DNA from: Methanobacteriota archaeon
GTDB taxonomy: Archaea > Halobacteriota > Methanomicrobia > Methanomicrobiales > Methanomicrobiaceae
Direction of reading: 5' to 3'
DNA: 35,312 nt
Assembly: GCA_016841485.1 (NCBI GenBank)
Contig: JAENZA010000011.1
Coordinates: 1 to 35,312 of the forward strand
Position 1 is the first letter of the stretch; every line of letters begins with the position of its first letter. Shown here in pieces: positions 1 to 8,103 of this stretch. The translations under genes were made by a program, and so were the position numbers. A model generated the notes under the pieces. The model was not told where the DNA came from and ran no database searches. It saw only the letters and a list, made by a program, of their open reading frames with translations.

Positions 1-700
1 GATATGCCATAAGAGCCTGCAGGAGTGCATACTCCGTGGGACAGACTTTCACCACATGACTTTCCCGCACCGGCAGGGGATCAGATCCCTTCTTTTCGGG
101 AGGATGCGCGTAGAACGTCACGTAGGCATCGTCAAACGAGTCCCAGCAGGTAATACAGATGATCCGGTCGCGGTCAGCATCCGGAAATCCCCGTTCATCC
201 TCACATTCGATATCCATCATGCAGACGCGTGCCGGCGCCTGTACCTCCGCAGGAACGACCTCGGAGAAATCCGTTTCACACCGGGGGACTTCAATGCCGC
301 CGGTGAGTCCCATATCAATGAGATATCGTGTCGCAAACGGAATGTCTGCCTCAAAGTGCGGGGCATAATAATCCCTGACCTCCCGGACGTCTCCGGGTGT
401 AAAGGTGTAAATTCTCCGGAGGAGCTCGCCACGGATTGACCGGTATTCCGTGATATGGTCCACCTCGGTCTTCGGGTGGGGAGGAAGAGCATCCGCCCGT
501 TCGGCCGGCGCATAAAAATACGGCTGAAAACCTGTCACCCGGACGTGGGCTGCGGTTCCTGCTGCATCCCGGCCGAATATGTGGATAACCGGACCGTCGG
601 GACTGTTGGAGTACTCCACCTGGTTGATGGCGAGGCGGAGACGGGCGTCCTCAGACGTCTGATCGCCGGCACAGAACGCATGAAGACTCTGCTGCGTCAC
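1..700 (-). CDS. polB: DNA polymerase, family B (N-terminal part, cut by left window edge)
   Basis: Archaeal replicative/repair DNA polymerase; the window holds the first 233 codons, and the rest lies left of base 1. Reading the minus strand from a GTG at 700 gives an open frame to the edge. It contains an N-terminal segment (VIHIFGRD near residue 38, VTGFQPYFYAP near 55) and, at residues 163-165, the DIE of exonuclease motif I (MMDIECEDERGFPD) that begins the 3'-5' proofreading domain. Both are typical of euryarchaeal PolB. The polymerase domain is not visible. The GTG start is chosen because GGAGGAGG (717 to 710) precedes it by 9 bases. It lies inside the end of mdh, so the genes overlap by 50 bases. 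A GTG at 619 would avoid the overlap but has no ribosome binding site. The family call is firm; the start is likely. Confidence 0.88.
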   Translation of the reverse strand, partial: MTQQSLHAFCAGDQTSEDARLRLAINQVEYSNSPDGPVIHIFGRDAAGTAAHVRVTGFQPYFYAPAERADALPPHPKTEVDHITEYRSIRGELLRRIYTFTPGDVREVRDYYAPHFEADIPFATRYLIDMGLTGGIEVPRCETDFSEVVPAEVQAPARVCMMDIECEDERGFPDADRDRIICITCWDSFDDAYVTFYAHPPEKKGSDPLPVRESHVVKVCPTEYALLQALMAY

Positions 701-1517
701 GGAAACGGGCCTCCTCCCACTCGTCGAGCGTCCATTCGTAAATCTCCTCAATACCATTTAGGCCGATACGGGCCGGCACCCCGAGGGAACACCCCTTCAC
801 CCCATACTCGCCGTCAAGGACACAGGAGACCGGAAGTACCCGCCTTTCATTGAGGGTGATGCACTTCAGGAGGGCGGAGATATGCCAGGCCGGCCCAAAG
901 ACGGTTCCCCCCTTCCCTTTTATTACCGGCATGCTCGACCCCCGCATCCGGGCCAGTATTGCATCGCGCTCCTCAACCGGCACCTCCGCGTCCAGATGGG
1001 AGAAGAGGGGCACCTGGTGCTCCCCATGTTCTCCAAGGACCCATGCAGGACCCTCCCTCCCCCGTTCCTTCAGGAAGGTCGCAAACCGCGCAGAGTCCAG
1101 CTGACCGCCAAATCCGATGCAGCGTTCCCTTGGCAGCCCGGTAGCCCTGCACAGGTAGTAATTATTTGCATCCATGGGGTTTGTTATCGTCACCAGCACA
1201 CCGGTAAATCCCTGCAGCAGCCGGCAGCAATGGTCGGCGACCGGCAGATTTACTCCCAGAAGATCGGCACGCGTCCGCACCCCCGGATTTCGGGGGGATC
1301 CGGCTGCAAAGACGGCAATATCGGCACTGGCAATGGCCACGGGATCCGTTGACAGACGAACATCCAGCCCCGTGTGGGAGAGCTCAAGAATCTGTGCCTC
1401 AAGGAGAGGACGATTTATATCATACAGGGTGATTTCATCAGCAAGCCCGAGGACCGTTGCGAGGAACGCCACCTCGCCGCCGATCCGTCCGGCCCCCATC
1501 ACCGCAAGGCTGGTCAT
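651..1517 (-). CDS. mdh: malate dehydrogenase (lactate/malate dehydrogenase family)
   Basis: NAD(P)-dependent oxidoreductase interconverting malate and oxaloacetate in the cytoplasm, part of the partial TCA route that methanogens use for biosynthesis. The 288 residues show the Rossmann loop GAGRIGG (8-14), Asp33 at the end of the second strand (usually favours NADH), and the active-site loop AGSPRNPGVRTR (72-83). They also show Asp141 and Arg144 in QLDSAR, and the catalytic His164 in GEHGE. Arg76 sits where malate enzymes carry Arg and lactate enzymes Gln, so malate is the better guess. The protein is slightly shorter than most relatives (about 300-330). No ribosome binding site precedes the ATG; an AT-rich box about 26 bases upstream suggests a leaderless transcript. 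polB begins inside its last 50 bases, pointing to co-transcription. The family is certain, the substrate probable. Confidence 0.92.
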   Translation of the reverse strand: MTSLAVMGAGRIGGEVAFLATVLGLADEITLYDINRPLLEAQILELSHTGLDVRLSTDPVAIASADIAVFAAGSPRNPGVRTRADLLGVNLPVADHCCRLLQGFTGVLVTITNPMDANNYYLCRATGLPRERCIGFGGQLDSARFATFLKERGREGPAWVLGEHGEHQVPLFSHLDAEVPVEERDAILARMRGSSMPVIKGKGGTVFGPAWHISALLKCITLNERRVLPVSCVLDGEYGVKGCSLGVPARIGLNGIEEIYEWTLDEWEEARFRDAAESSCVLCRRSDV

Positions 1518-1535
1518 GGATCAAGTATGGGTATG

Positions 1536-1550
1536 CTAATAATAAATAAC
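1536..1550. promoter_or_regulatory. AT-rich box shared by divergent mdh and pyrD promoters
   Basis: CTAATAATAAATAAC lies in the 49-base spacer between the divergent ATGs at 1517 (mdh) and 1567 (pyrD). Its centre is about 24-26 bases from both, the archaeal TATA distance for transcripts starting at the initiation codon. Neither gene has a ribosome binding site. One box could serve both directions, or two boxes may overlap. This is inferred from position and composition. Confidence 0.5.
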
Positions 1551-1566
1551 TACAATTTTTTACCAG

Positions 1567-2457
1567 ATGGTCGCCTTATGTCCCGGACCGGTTGATATTG
1601 CCGGTGTCCGGCTGAACAATCACCTCATTCTGGCCGCAGGGTTGCTGGGGACGACGGGTGCATCGCTTGCCCGGATGCTCTCCCTCGGTGCGGGAGGAGT
1701 CGTAACCAAGTCCATAGGTCCGGAACCAAAAACAGGCCATGCGGGCCCCTGTGTCGCCGTAATCGATGGAGCAATCCTGAATGCAATGGGGCTGCCCAAC
1801 CCGTCAAAGGATTTTCTCGGTGAACTTGACCGGCTTTCCCACGAGCCGGTGATCGCGAGCATCTTCGGCGGCACACCCGAAGAGTTCGGGGAAGTGGCGT
1901 CCTGGTTTGCAGGGAAGGTCCAAGGGCTGGAACTCAACCTCTCCTGCCCGCACGCGGAAGGATATGGTGCGGCACTCGGTTCGGACCCGGAGATGGTCAG
2001 GGAATGCACCCGTGCCGCGAAACGCGCTGGCCTTCCGGTCTGGGTGAAGCTCACCCCGAATGTCTGCTCGATTGCAGAGTTTGGTATAGCCGCGCAGGAA
2101 GGCGGCGCCGATGCCGTCGTTGCCATCAACACCGTCAAGGCGATGCGCATTTCCACCGGTATGCGGCGCCCGGTGCTCGGACACGGGATGGGGGGGCTCT
2201 CGGGCCCGGCGATATTCCCCATTGCCGTTCGCTGCGTCTGGGAGCTCTATGAGGCATGCGACATTCCTGTCATCGGGTGCGGCGGTGTGTCGACAGCCGA
2301 CAATGTCGTAGAGATGATGATGGCAGGGGCATCCGCCGTTGAGATCGGAAGCGCCCTCATCGAATCAGACACCATATTTTCCTCGGTTGCACAGCAGCTG
2401 TACCGTCGTGACGGCGGCGAAGACGCGTGCGACATTGTGGGGTGTGCTCATGATTGA
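1567..2457 (+). CDS. pyrD: dihydroorotate dehydrogenase, class 1B catalytic subunit
   Basis: FMN enzyme oxidising dihydroorotate to orotate, fourth step of de novo UMP synthesis. The 296 residues form one TIM barrel. Visible are VVTKSIG with the FMN-contacting Lys48, NAMGLPN (72-78), and NLSCPH with the catalytic base Cys127, which marks class 1 enzymes. Also present are Lys161 in VKLTPNV, the AINTVKA segment (187-192), GLSGPAI (210-216) and the phosphate-binding GCGGVST (237-243). The gene directly overlaps pyrK, whose product passes electrons to NAD, and this pairing identifies class 1B. The ATG at 1567 has no ribosome binding site but lies about 24 bases after an AT-rich box, fitting leaderless transcription. 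The identification is firm. Confidence 0.96.
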   Translation: MVALCPGPVDIAGVRLNNHLILAAGLLGTTGASLARMLSLGAGGVVTKSIGPEPKTGHAGPCVAVIDGAILNAMGLPNPSKDFLGELDRLSHEPVIASIFGGTPEEFGEVASWFAGKVQGLELNLSCPHAEGYGAALGSDPEMVRECTRAAKRAGLPVWVKLTPNVCSIAEFGIAAQEGGADAVVAINTVKAMRISTGMRRPVLGHGMGGLSGPAIFPIAVRCVWELYEACDIPVIGCGGVSTADNVVEMMMAGASAVEIGSALIESDTIFSSVAQQLYRRDGGEDACDIVGCAHD

Positions 2458-3220
2458 GGAAATTCCATCCGAACCGGTCGTCATCACCCATATCGTTCGT
2501 GAGACCGCGTCAATCAGGACCTTCGAGTTCTCAAGACGTTTCGAAGCACAGGCAGGGCAGTTCTGCATGGTCTGGATACCGGGAATCGATGAAATTCCCA
2601 TGGCCCTCTCCGCAGGCAACGCCATCACCGTCCAGAAGGTCGGTGAAGCAACCGGCGCCCTCTTCTCCCGCAGCGAAGGAGACGTAATCGGCATCAAAGG
2701 ACCGCTGGGCAACGGGTTCTCCCCCGAAGGGCGGGTACTGGCCGTTGCCGGTGGTGTCGGTGCCGCACCCCTGCGGCCACTGGTGACCTATGGCCAGGCA
2801 GATACCTTCATCCTCGGTGCACGGACTGCAGAGGAGCTGCTCTACGCGGACGAACTTAATGGGAAGGTGGACCTCAGAATAGCGACGGATGACGGCACAC
2901 GTGGGCATCACGGGTTTGTAACGGCACTTCTGGAAGAAGCGGACCCTGCCTCCTATGACACCATCTGTGTCTGCGGGCCCGAGATGATGATGAAGGCGGT
3001 CCTTGCCATACTGGATGCCCACGGTGTCGCTGACCGCGGACAGTTCTCCCTACACAGGTACATGAAGTGCGGGGTCGGCATCTGCGGATCCTGCTGCTGT
3101 GACCCCTCCGGCCTCAGGGTCTGCAGGGACGGGCCGGTGTTCACCGGAGATGTCCTGCTCCAGAGCAGTGAGTTCGGCAGGTACAGCAGGGATGCATCCG
3201 GGAGAAGAATTCCCTTCTGA
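2450..3220 (+). CDS. pyrK: dihydroorotate dehydrogenase electron-transfer subunit
   Basis: Partner of PyrD that carries FAD and a 2Fe-2S cluster and transfers electrons from the FMN subunit to NAD. The 256-residue product has an N-terminal ferredoxin-reductase-type FAD barrel (about 1-95, GIDEIPMAL near 45-53) and an NAD-binding half starting at VAGGVGAAPLRPL. The C-terminal cysteine loop C207-x4-C212-x2-C215 with C225 matches PyrK iron-sulfur ligands; C216 and C217 are extra. The frame is open upstream of 2450 inside pyrD, but the homologous protein starts at MIEEIPSEPVV. This ATG overlaps the pyrD stop by 8 bases, the usual translational coupling. A T-run follows 27 bases after the stop. 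The identification is firm. Confidence 0.95.
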   Translation: MIEEIPSEPVVITHIVRETASIRTFEFSRRFEAQAGQFCMVWIPGIDEIPMALSAGNAITVQKVGEATGALFSRSEGDVIGIKGPLGNGFSPEGRVLAVAGGVGAAPLRPLVTYGQADTFILGARTAEELLYADELNGKVDLRIATDDGTRGHHGFVTALLEEADPASYDTICVCGPEMMMKAVLAILDAHGVADRGQFSLHRYMKCGVGICGSCCCDPSGLRVCRDGPVFTGDVLLQSSEFGRYSRDASGRRIPF

Positions 3221-3246
3221 ACAGGCCAACAGTATTCCGGCCCCCC

Positions 3247-3253
3247 TTTTTTT
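3247..3253 (+). terminator. T7 tract after pyrK
   Basis: C6T7 lies 27 bases past the pyrK stop. Archaeal termination commonly uses such T-tracts without a stable hairpin. The 275-base spacer 3221-3495 between convergent pyrK and rlmH otherwise holds a T5 stretch near 3266 and no convincing gene. Confidence 0.5.
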
Positions 3254-3385
3254 CAGCCCTCTAATATTTTTCATTGCTCCTTAACCACTCACACAAGGAA
3301 AAGGAACGGAGGTATGTCCATACAGGACCGCACGTTCATCGGACCGCATGTCGTCTGCATTCTTTCTGCATCGTGCACTATCCGG

Positions 3386-3391
3386 AAAAAA
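3386..3391 (-). terminator. T6 tract on minus strand, 3' side of rlmH
   Basis: An A6 run on the plus strand is T6 on the transcript leaving rlmH, about 105 bases past its stop. Between them, near 3450-3476, lies an imperfect stem (CGGGA pairing TCCCG, with an inner TCGT/ACGA pair), so the rlmH mRNA would end in a structured 3' tail. The assignment is tentative. Confidence 0.35.
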
Positions 3392-3495
3392 GGGACGCTT
3401 CCGGCCTGAAGAACTTTGGAAAATATGGTGGCCGGTCCGGTGCCGTCATCCGGGATCGTTCTTGACGAAGTGTCCCGAACGGTTCAGGTGGCTGT

Positions 3496-3978
3496 TTATT
3501 TGTGGTAGTGTGCACCCTTTGCAATCATGCAGGCCCGGTAGAGCTGCTCTGCTATGATGAGTCTCGCCATCTGGTGCGGATAGGTCATCGGGCCGAGGGA
3601 CAACCGGAGATCGGCACGTCGCCTGACATCATCCGACACCCCGAGGCTTCCCCCTATCACACAGGCGAATTTGGAGGTCCCGGCAAGCGTAAGCTCCTCA
3701 ATCTTCGCTGCAAATGCTTCGGAGGTCATGAGATCCCCCTTCAGGTCAAGGAGAATACAGTATTCTCCAGGATGCAGCGTCTTTACAATGCGTCTCCCTT
3801 CGGCATCAAGGATCTTTGCCTTCTCTGCAGCAGACGCCCCCACAGGTGTCGGTTCATCTGGGATTTCGACGATCGCGACCTTCGCCATGCCGGTCAGACG
3901 TTTGGCGTACTCCGCAACGCCCTCCCGGTAAAACGGTTCTTTTGCCTTTCCCACGGCGATGATCCTCACCTGCATCAT
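3496..3978 (-). CDS. rlmH: 23S rRNA (pseudouridine1915-N3)-methyltransferase RlmH
   Basis: SPOUT-class enzyme that uses S-adenosylmethionine to methylate pseudouridine 1915 in helix 69 of 23S rRNA, a ribosome maturation step. The 160 residues match the family's usual size (about 155-160). The SAM-binding knot is visible as CVIGGSLG (106-113) and LSLGPMTYPHQMAR (127-139), and the protein ends in the family-typical HYHK. The frame begins with two Met codons (3978 and 3975); the second, giving MQVRIIAVGKAK, aligns better with relatives. The start overlaps the mobA stop, so panE, mobA and rlmH are probably read as one transcript. The identification is firm. Confidence 0.94.
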   Translation of the reverse strand: MMQVRIIAVGKAKEPFYREGVAEYAKRLTGMAKVAIVEIPDEPTPVGASAAEKAKILDAEGRRIVKTLHPGEYCILLDLKGDLMTSEAFAAKIEELTLAGTSKFACVIGGSLGVSDDVRRRADLRLSLGPMTYPHQMARLIIAEQLYRACMIAKGAHYHK

Positions 3979-4589
3979 CGGCTGTCAGCATCCTCCATGC
4001 AGGCCGCAATCTCCCTCAGATCCTCTAAACGGTTGATATTTGTAAAGGTCCGCAGATCCGGATCGATATCCCGGAAGGTCTCCACATCGATAAACCGGGT
4101 ATTGAGGTGGCGGGTCAGGCTTCGGAGGGAATGCGATGTCGACGCTTCATAGGCAGAGAGAAGGGCCCGGGGCCGGTAGACGGCATGCAGTGGCTCGAGC
4201 ATCGTATCATCCCCCCAGCAGGGGATGACCGCATCATACCCGTCAATCAGCCTGAAGAGACGGTCGACCACCTCGGCATTGACGCAGGGCATATCACAGG
4301 CTACACCAAAGACCAGATCACCCCGCGCCTCCAGTGCACCTGCCTGCAGCCCGCCTGCCGGGCCAATCCCCGGGTGACGATCAGGAACGATGCGTACGTG
4401 CGTCATCTCCGCCACGCGTGCGCACTGTGCGGTATCACGGGCTACAATCAGGACTTCATCGACCACCTCATCCAGCGTGACGATGAGACGCGAAAGAAAG
4501 GTTTCCCCCTCATACATAAACCGGTACTTCTCCCGGCCGCCGGCACGCCGTGCCTCTCCTCCGACAAGAATGATCGCCGATCGCATCAC
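3975..4589 (-). CDS. mobA: molybdenum cofactor guanylyltransferase (MobA-like)
   Basis: Nucleotidyltransferase that joins GMP from GTP to molybdopterin. The resulting guanine-dinucleotide cofactor is used in methanogens by formylmethanofuran and formate dehydrogenases. The 204 residues show the GTP-binding signature LVGGEARRAGGREKY (8-22), DRHPGIGPAGGL (70-81), the metal-binding ACDMP (97-101) and a late NINRLEDL typical of MobA. A cobalamin-pathway guanylyltransferase (CobY) shares the fold, but the motif set fits MobA better. The first two codons are both Met. The gene lies 18 bases after panE and overlaps rlmH. These neighbours share no pathway, so the unit looks like a housekeeping operon. 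Confidence 0.82.
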   Translation of the reverse strand: MMRSAIILVGGEARRAGGREKYRFMYEGETFLSRLIVTLDEVVDEVLIVARDTAQCARVAEMTHVRIVPDRHPGIGPAGGLQAGALEARGDLVFGVACDMPCVNAEVVDRLFRLIDGYDAVIPCWGDDTMLEPLHAVYRPRALLSAYEASTSHSLRSLTRHLNTRFIDVETFRDIDPDLRTFTNINRLEDLREIAACMEDADSR

Positions 4590-4607
4590 GAATACTTCTC
4601 CTCTGCG

Positions 4608-5522
4608 TTATCTCTTCATTACTGATTCCCGGAAATGAATCAGGTCACAGATGACGGTGTTGACCGTTGTGGGAATGCCGTGTGCTGCACCAATCCTCTC
4701 AATGGCACCGTTGATGAAATCGATCTCGGTGATCCTGCCGGCACTGATGTCCTGGAGCATCGAGGAGCGGTGCTGGGCCGTTGCAGGGATGAGATGCTGC
4801 GCCAGGTGTTCGAGGTATTCTTCGGCCGTTTCCCATTCCATGGTGACGCCGTCCGCACAGGCTGCAGCAAATCCTTCCTCCACAATCTGCCGGATGACAT
4901 GCCATGCGTGCGGCTCTGTTAGGGAACCGTACGGCACGTTCATGATGGCACCGAGAGGATTGAGAGCGGCATTGTAGAGCGTCTTACCCCATAATGCCGT
5001 GCGGATTGCCGGATGTCCCTCGGCCCCGATGCCCGCCTCCTCAAAGAGAGCAGCCAGACGCCGTACCGGTTCATCCACACCCTCTGGAAACCGACCGAAG
5101 TTGGCCGTTCCACCGATGACCGACACATGCACATCGGCGTCTCCCCGCCATTCGAATCCGGTGATAATCATCCCGCCGATGACATGAGGGGTGAACTCGC
5201 GGATGATCTCCTCGTTACCTATGCCATTCTGGATGGAGACCACCTCCGCACCCCCAAACCTGTCACCAAATTCCTCACAGATGGAACGGGTGGCGAGAGA
5301 CTTGGAGGTGATCAATAGATAGTCGTAGTCAGCGGCGGGAAGATCGGTTCCGCAGGGAAGGCTGTACAGATCATCCCCCCAGAGCCCAGTGAGGCGCAGA
5401 CCTCCCCTCTCTATCGCGGACACATGTCGCGGGCGGGCGACTGCATAGACGTCACAAAGCGTTGAGAGCCGTGCGGCAATCGAAAGGCCGACCGCACCTG
5501 CCCCGAGAACAGCAATCTTCAT
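4608..5522 (-). CDS. panE: 2-dehydropantoate 2-reductase (ketopantoate reductase)
   Basis: NADPH-dependent reduction of ketopantoate to pantoate, a precursor of coenzyme A. The 304 residues have the Rossmann loop GAGAVG (7-12) and the cofactor-side SIQNGIGNEE (96-105). The active-site Lys180 and Asn184 lie in WGKTLYNAALNPL, followed by the late TEIDFINGAI segment that carries a substrate-binding acidic residue. These are the standard PanE/ApbA features. The ATG is preceded by AGAGGT at about 7 bases and by a TATA-like box about 38 bases upstream, so the gene probably starts the panE-mobA-rlmH unit. Archaeal PanE is a known regulatory point of CoA synthesis; nothing here shows that directly. 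Confidence 0.93.
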   Translation of the reverse strand: MKIAVLGAGAVGLSIAARLSTLCDVYAVARPRHVSAIERGGLRLTGLWGDDLYSLPCGTDLPAADYDYLLITSKSLATRSICEEFGDRFGGAEVVSIQNGIGNEEIIREFTPHVIGGMIITGFEWRGDADVHVSVIGGTANFGRFPEGVDEPVRRLAALFEEAGIGAEGHPAIRTALWGKTLYNAALNPLGAIMNVPYGSLTEPHAWHVIRQIVEEGFAAACADGVTMEWETAEEYLEHLAQHLIPATAQHRSSMLQDISAGRITEIDFINGAIERIGAAHGIPTTVNTVICDLIHFRESVMKR

Positions 5523-5552
5523 ACCAAACCTCTGTGGAACATATGCGTATTC

Positions 5553-5566
5553 TTCCTTTAAATATG
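5553..5566 (-). promoter_or_regulatory. TATA-like box for panE-mobA-rlmH
   Basis: On the minus strand the box reads CATATTTAAAGG, a good archaeal TATA. Its centre is about 38 bases before the panE ATG at 5522, predicting a short leader of about 13 bases that would still include the AGAGGT ribosome binding site. It overlaps the last codons of ogt, so panE would have its own promoter. Confidence 0.5.
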
Positions 5567-6001
5567 CGACAGAATTTTCTTTTCGAGTGCGAGAAGGTCG
5601 CTTTTGAGAGAAACATCCGGGGTATACCCGCCGATGTCATGTGCTGCAACCACCCGGTGACAGGGCACGACGAGCGGGGTCGGATTTCTACGCATGGCAA
5701 TCCCTACCACCCGCGGACTGGTACCGGCCTTTGCCCCCACCTCGGCATAGGTTCTCGTCTCTCCGCAGGGGATCTGACGGACCACCCGGTACACCCCGGA
5801 GTAGGGAACTCCGTCGGCAGTTGCAACGCTGGAGAGCTCCCCGAGGCGGCACGATTTGCCGTTCAGGTATGAACGCACCTGTGCGGGGACTTCCCCGCCG
5901 GCCCCTTCACGTGCAAACCTGAGAGAATATACCGTCTCCTTCGACCATGTGACATGCACCCACCAGAGACCGAAGCGACAGGCACCTTCCCTCAGCGCCA
6001 T
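5558..6001 (-). CDS. ogt: methylated-DNA--protein-cysteine methyltransferase
   Basis: Suicide DNA-repair protein that moves the alkyl group from O6-alkylguanine onto its own cysteine. The 147 residues carry the active-site PCHRVV with acceptor Cys114. They also carry the preceding AMRRNPTPLV segment and the helix-turn-helix region TYAEVGAKAGTSPRVVG (84-100) with the arginine finger. The N-terminal domain is short and poorly conserved, as is common in archaeal Ogt. Its start overlaps the end of the upstream helicase by 10 bases, so the two are probably co-transcribed as a repair pair. The identification is firm. Confidence 0.94.
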   Translation of the reverse strand: MALREGACRFGLWWVHVTWSKETVYSLRFAREGAGGEVPAQVRSYLNGKSCRLGELSSVATADGVPYSGVYRVVRQIPCGETRTYAEVGAKAGTSPRVVGIAMRRNPTPLVVPCHRVVAAHDIGGYTPDVSLKSDLLALEKKILSHI

Positions 6002-7995
6002 TTCTGCACCTCACTCCGAAACGCCGGAAAGGTGCAGACCTCCATCTCATCGGTCATCCATTGTGGGAGGCCGGGACGTACGCCTTTTTCAAGGAACCGT
6101 GACTCCCCGATGACGAGCACTCCCCGGTCCTCCGGTGTCCTCAGGACACGGCCAAGTGCCTGCAGCACACGGTTGACCGCAGGCAGGGTATAACTGATAA
6201 ACTCCCCTTCCGGCCCGAACTTGTTCCTGAAGTACTGGATGACCATCTTTCGGACGTCGTTGAACGGGGCGAGGGGAAGGCCGAAGACAAAGGCGCCGGA
6301 GAGCTGATCTCCGCGGTAGTCGAGCCCTTCCGACCATTTTCCCCCGCACACCCCGAATATTATGCCTTCTTTTCCGGCGGAGGGAAGAGAAACAAACCTC
6401 TTCAGGGCTGCATCGGCCTCTGCTGCCGAAGGAGGCTCGATAAAGACCTCCTTTCCGTTCAGCCGGGAGGGGAGGTCCCCGGTAAACCGGTGCATGAGAT
6501 CATATGAAGGGAAATAGACTGCCAGGTTGCCGGGAAGGCGGGCAAATGCCCGGATATAGCCATCCACGAGTTCGGTATGCTCACGATCGCGCCGCATACT
6601 GTAGGCGGACGTGATATCCTCCGCACAGAAGAGACGGCGGTTTTCCGTGGGAAACGAATTCGGGAGGGAGAGGGTGGTGACCGGGAGATCCTCGAAATAG
6701 AGGCGGCGATAACTCTCCAGCGGGGAGAGTGTGCCACTGATAAAGACCGCACACGCGTGAAACGAGGCGATATCGCGAAGGGTGGACGAGGGATCGATGC
6801 TTCGCACCTGCAGGGAGACCTCACCGTCCCGCTTCCGGTAGACCGTCAGAAAGGCGGGGTCGTCCTTGGCCCGCATGATACGATAAAAAAATTCAGTCAG
6901 CCGTTCGATGGCACTCTCTTTGAAATCCCCCGCCTGAATCTGCGCCTCGCGATGGGCCTCATCGACCCGCAGGAGATCGTCGACGATCTCATCCACCCGG
7001 CTATAGAGCGTTCCGTTGAGGACGAACCGTTCGAAGTTCTGGGGATCGAACCAGTCCTCCTCTTTAAATGAACGCGAGAGGGAATCCATGAAATTCATCA
7101 CCCGTGGGCAGAGGTTGATCAGGGCATCGACCCCCGGGGTCCGTCCCCGCATGCGTCCGAGTTCATTCATGGCCTGATCCATCGTCGCACGGGCAATGAT
7201 GACGCTCTGGATGGCCTCGACGGTATCGCCGCAGTTATGGGCCTCATCCACAAGCAGAAACGTCTGTTCGGGTTCTATGGAAAGCGACTGATAGAGCTGA
7301 TCGCGGATATCGTCGTTGAAGAGATGGTGGAAGTTAAGCAGAAGAACATCGGCATCCCGCGCCGCCTGCATCATCACCTCATACGGGCAGAGGCCCCCGC
7401 AGAACTCATGTAGTTTATCCGGGGGGATTCTCTGTTTGGAGACCTGTTCCGCACGGGTCCGAAGGGAGGCAGACGGGACCATCCGCAGACCTTCACCGGA
7501 ATCCACAAAGACCCTACTTTTTATGAAATACGGACAGAGAAGGGGATGTTCGGGGTCCTGCCTGCGCAGCTGCTCCTCGATGACCCGGTCCTTGGCGGGA
7601 ATAAGCGACCCCGCCTTTGCCCTGTCGCGCAGAAGTGCCGCTGAAAACGACTTGAGTCCTTCGCAGACACGGTAGGTATCCCCCTCGCCGACGGCAGGGC
7701 ACATCTGTCGTTTCCCGATGAGATAGGCATAGCGCAGGCCGGGCTGCTTTTTGCGGATGAGTTCGAGTTCCCTGATAAAAGTGGTGAGCTGCGATTTGGT
7801 CCGTACCGCCACCACAATCTTTCTTCCGTTCGCTTCGGAGAGAAGCGAGGCGATTACACTCGATTTGCCGCTTCCCGTAGGGGCGTCAATCATGCCAATG
7901 CCGCCTTCACGTGCCACACGCGCAACAGTTGCAAGCATCTCCTGCTGGTGCGGCCGATATGCGGGGTAGGGGAAGAAATCATCAAGTGTGGCCAT
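5992..7995 (-). CDS. XPD/Rad3-family ATP-dependent DNA helicase with probable Fe-S domain
   Basis: Superfamily 2 5'-3' DNA helicase related to XPD and DinG, acting in repair or in resolving replication blocks. The 667 residues show a Q-like start (PYRPHQQEM), Walker A APTGSGKSS (38-46), the DEAH box VDEAHNC (249-255), and the C-terminal motor motifs FISGTLSPL, GGKWSEGLDY and the arginine-finger region ALGRVLR. Between Walker A and DEAH lie Cys99, Cys111, Cys154 and Cys199/Cys203, the likely ligands of the 4Fe-4S cluster that defines the group. Their spacing is wider than in crenarchaeal XPD. ogt follows with overlap. Archaeal XPD has no proven nucleotide-excision role, so the exact pathway is left open. 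Family call firm. Confidence 0.9.
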   Translation of the reverse strand: MATLDDFFPYPAYRPHQQEMLATVARVAREGGIGMIDAPTGSGKSSVIASLLSEANGRKIVVAVRTKSQLTTFIRELELIRKKQPGLRYAYLIGKRQMCPAVGEGDTYRVCEGLKSFSAALLRDRAKAGSLIPAKDRVIEEQLRRQDPEHPLLCPYFIKSRVFVDSGEGLRMVPSASLRTRAEQVSKQRIPPDKLHEFCGGLCPYEVMMQAARDADVLLLNFHHLFNDDIRDQLYQSLSIEPEQTFLLVDEAHNCGDTVEAIQSVIIARATMDQAMNELGRMRGRTPGVDALINLCPRVMNFMDSLSRSFKEEDWFDPQNFERFVLNGTLYSRVDEIVDDLLRVDEAHREAQIQAGDFKESAIERLTEFFYRIMRAKDDPAFLTVYRKRDGEVSLQVRSIDPSSTLRDIASFHACAVFISGTLSPLESYRRLYFEDLPVTTLSLPNSFPTENRRLFCAEDITSAYSMRRDREHTELVDGYIRAFARLPGNLAVYFPSYDLMHRFTGDLPSRLNGKEVFIEPPSAAEADAALKRFVSLPSAGKEGIIFGVCGGKWSEGLDYRGDQLSGAFVFGLPLAPFNDVRKMVIQYFRNKFGPEGEFISYTLPAVNRVLQALGRVLRTPEDRGVLVIGESRFLEKGVRPGLPQWMTDEMEVCTFPAFRSEVQKWR

Positions 7996-8056
7996 TGCTC
8001 TTCAGATGTTTGGCAGTCCTGCCACATGTACTATTGGATACCTGCCCGGCCGGGGA

Positions 8057-8066
8057 AAGAACATAT
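8057..8066 (+). promoter_or_regulatory. TATA-like box before the PspC gene
   Basis: GAACATATGC lies about 43 bases before the ATG at 8104. A start about 25 bases downstream would give a leader of about 20 bases containing CAGGAG, a fair ribosome binding site. The box is weak and the call is inferred from spacing. Confidence 0.3.
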
Positions 8067-8103
8067 GCATTCGAATTCACAGATCTACAGGAGAGTGAAT
8101 CCG

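Noticed and set aside
56-513. Open frames on both strands over the left edge that could be read as small genes
   Set aside because: The minus-strand frame of DNA polymerase B, with its DIE exonuclease motif, covers the same bases and explains them; the others have no motif.
3274-3465. Small plus-strand frames in the pyrK/rlmH spacer, including a 31-codon frame from 3314 preceded by GGAGGT
   Set aside because: The GGAGGT abuts the ATG with no spacing, the products have no recognisable features, and the spacer lies between convergent genes with T-tracts.
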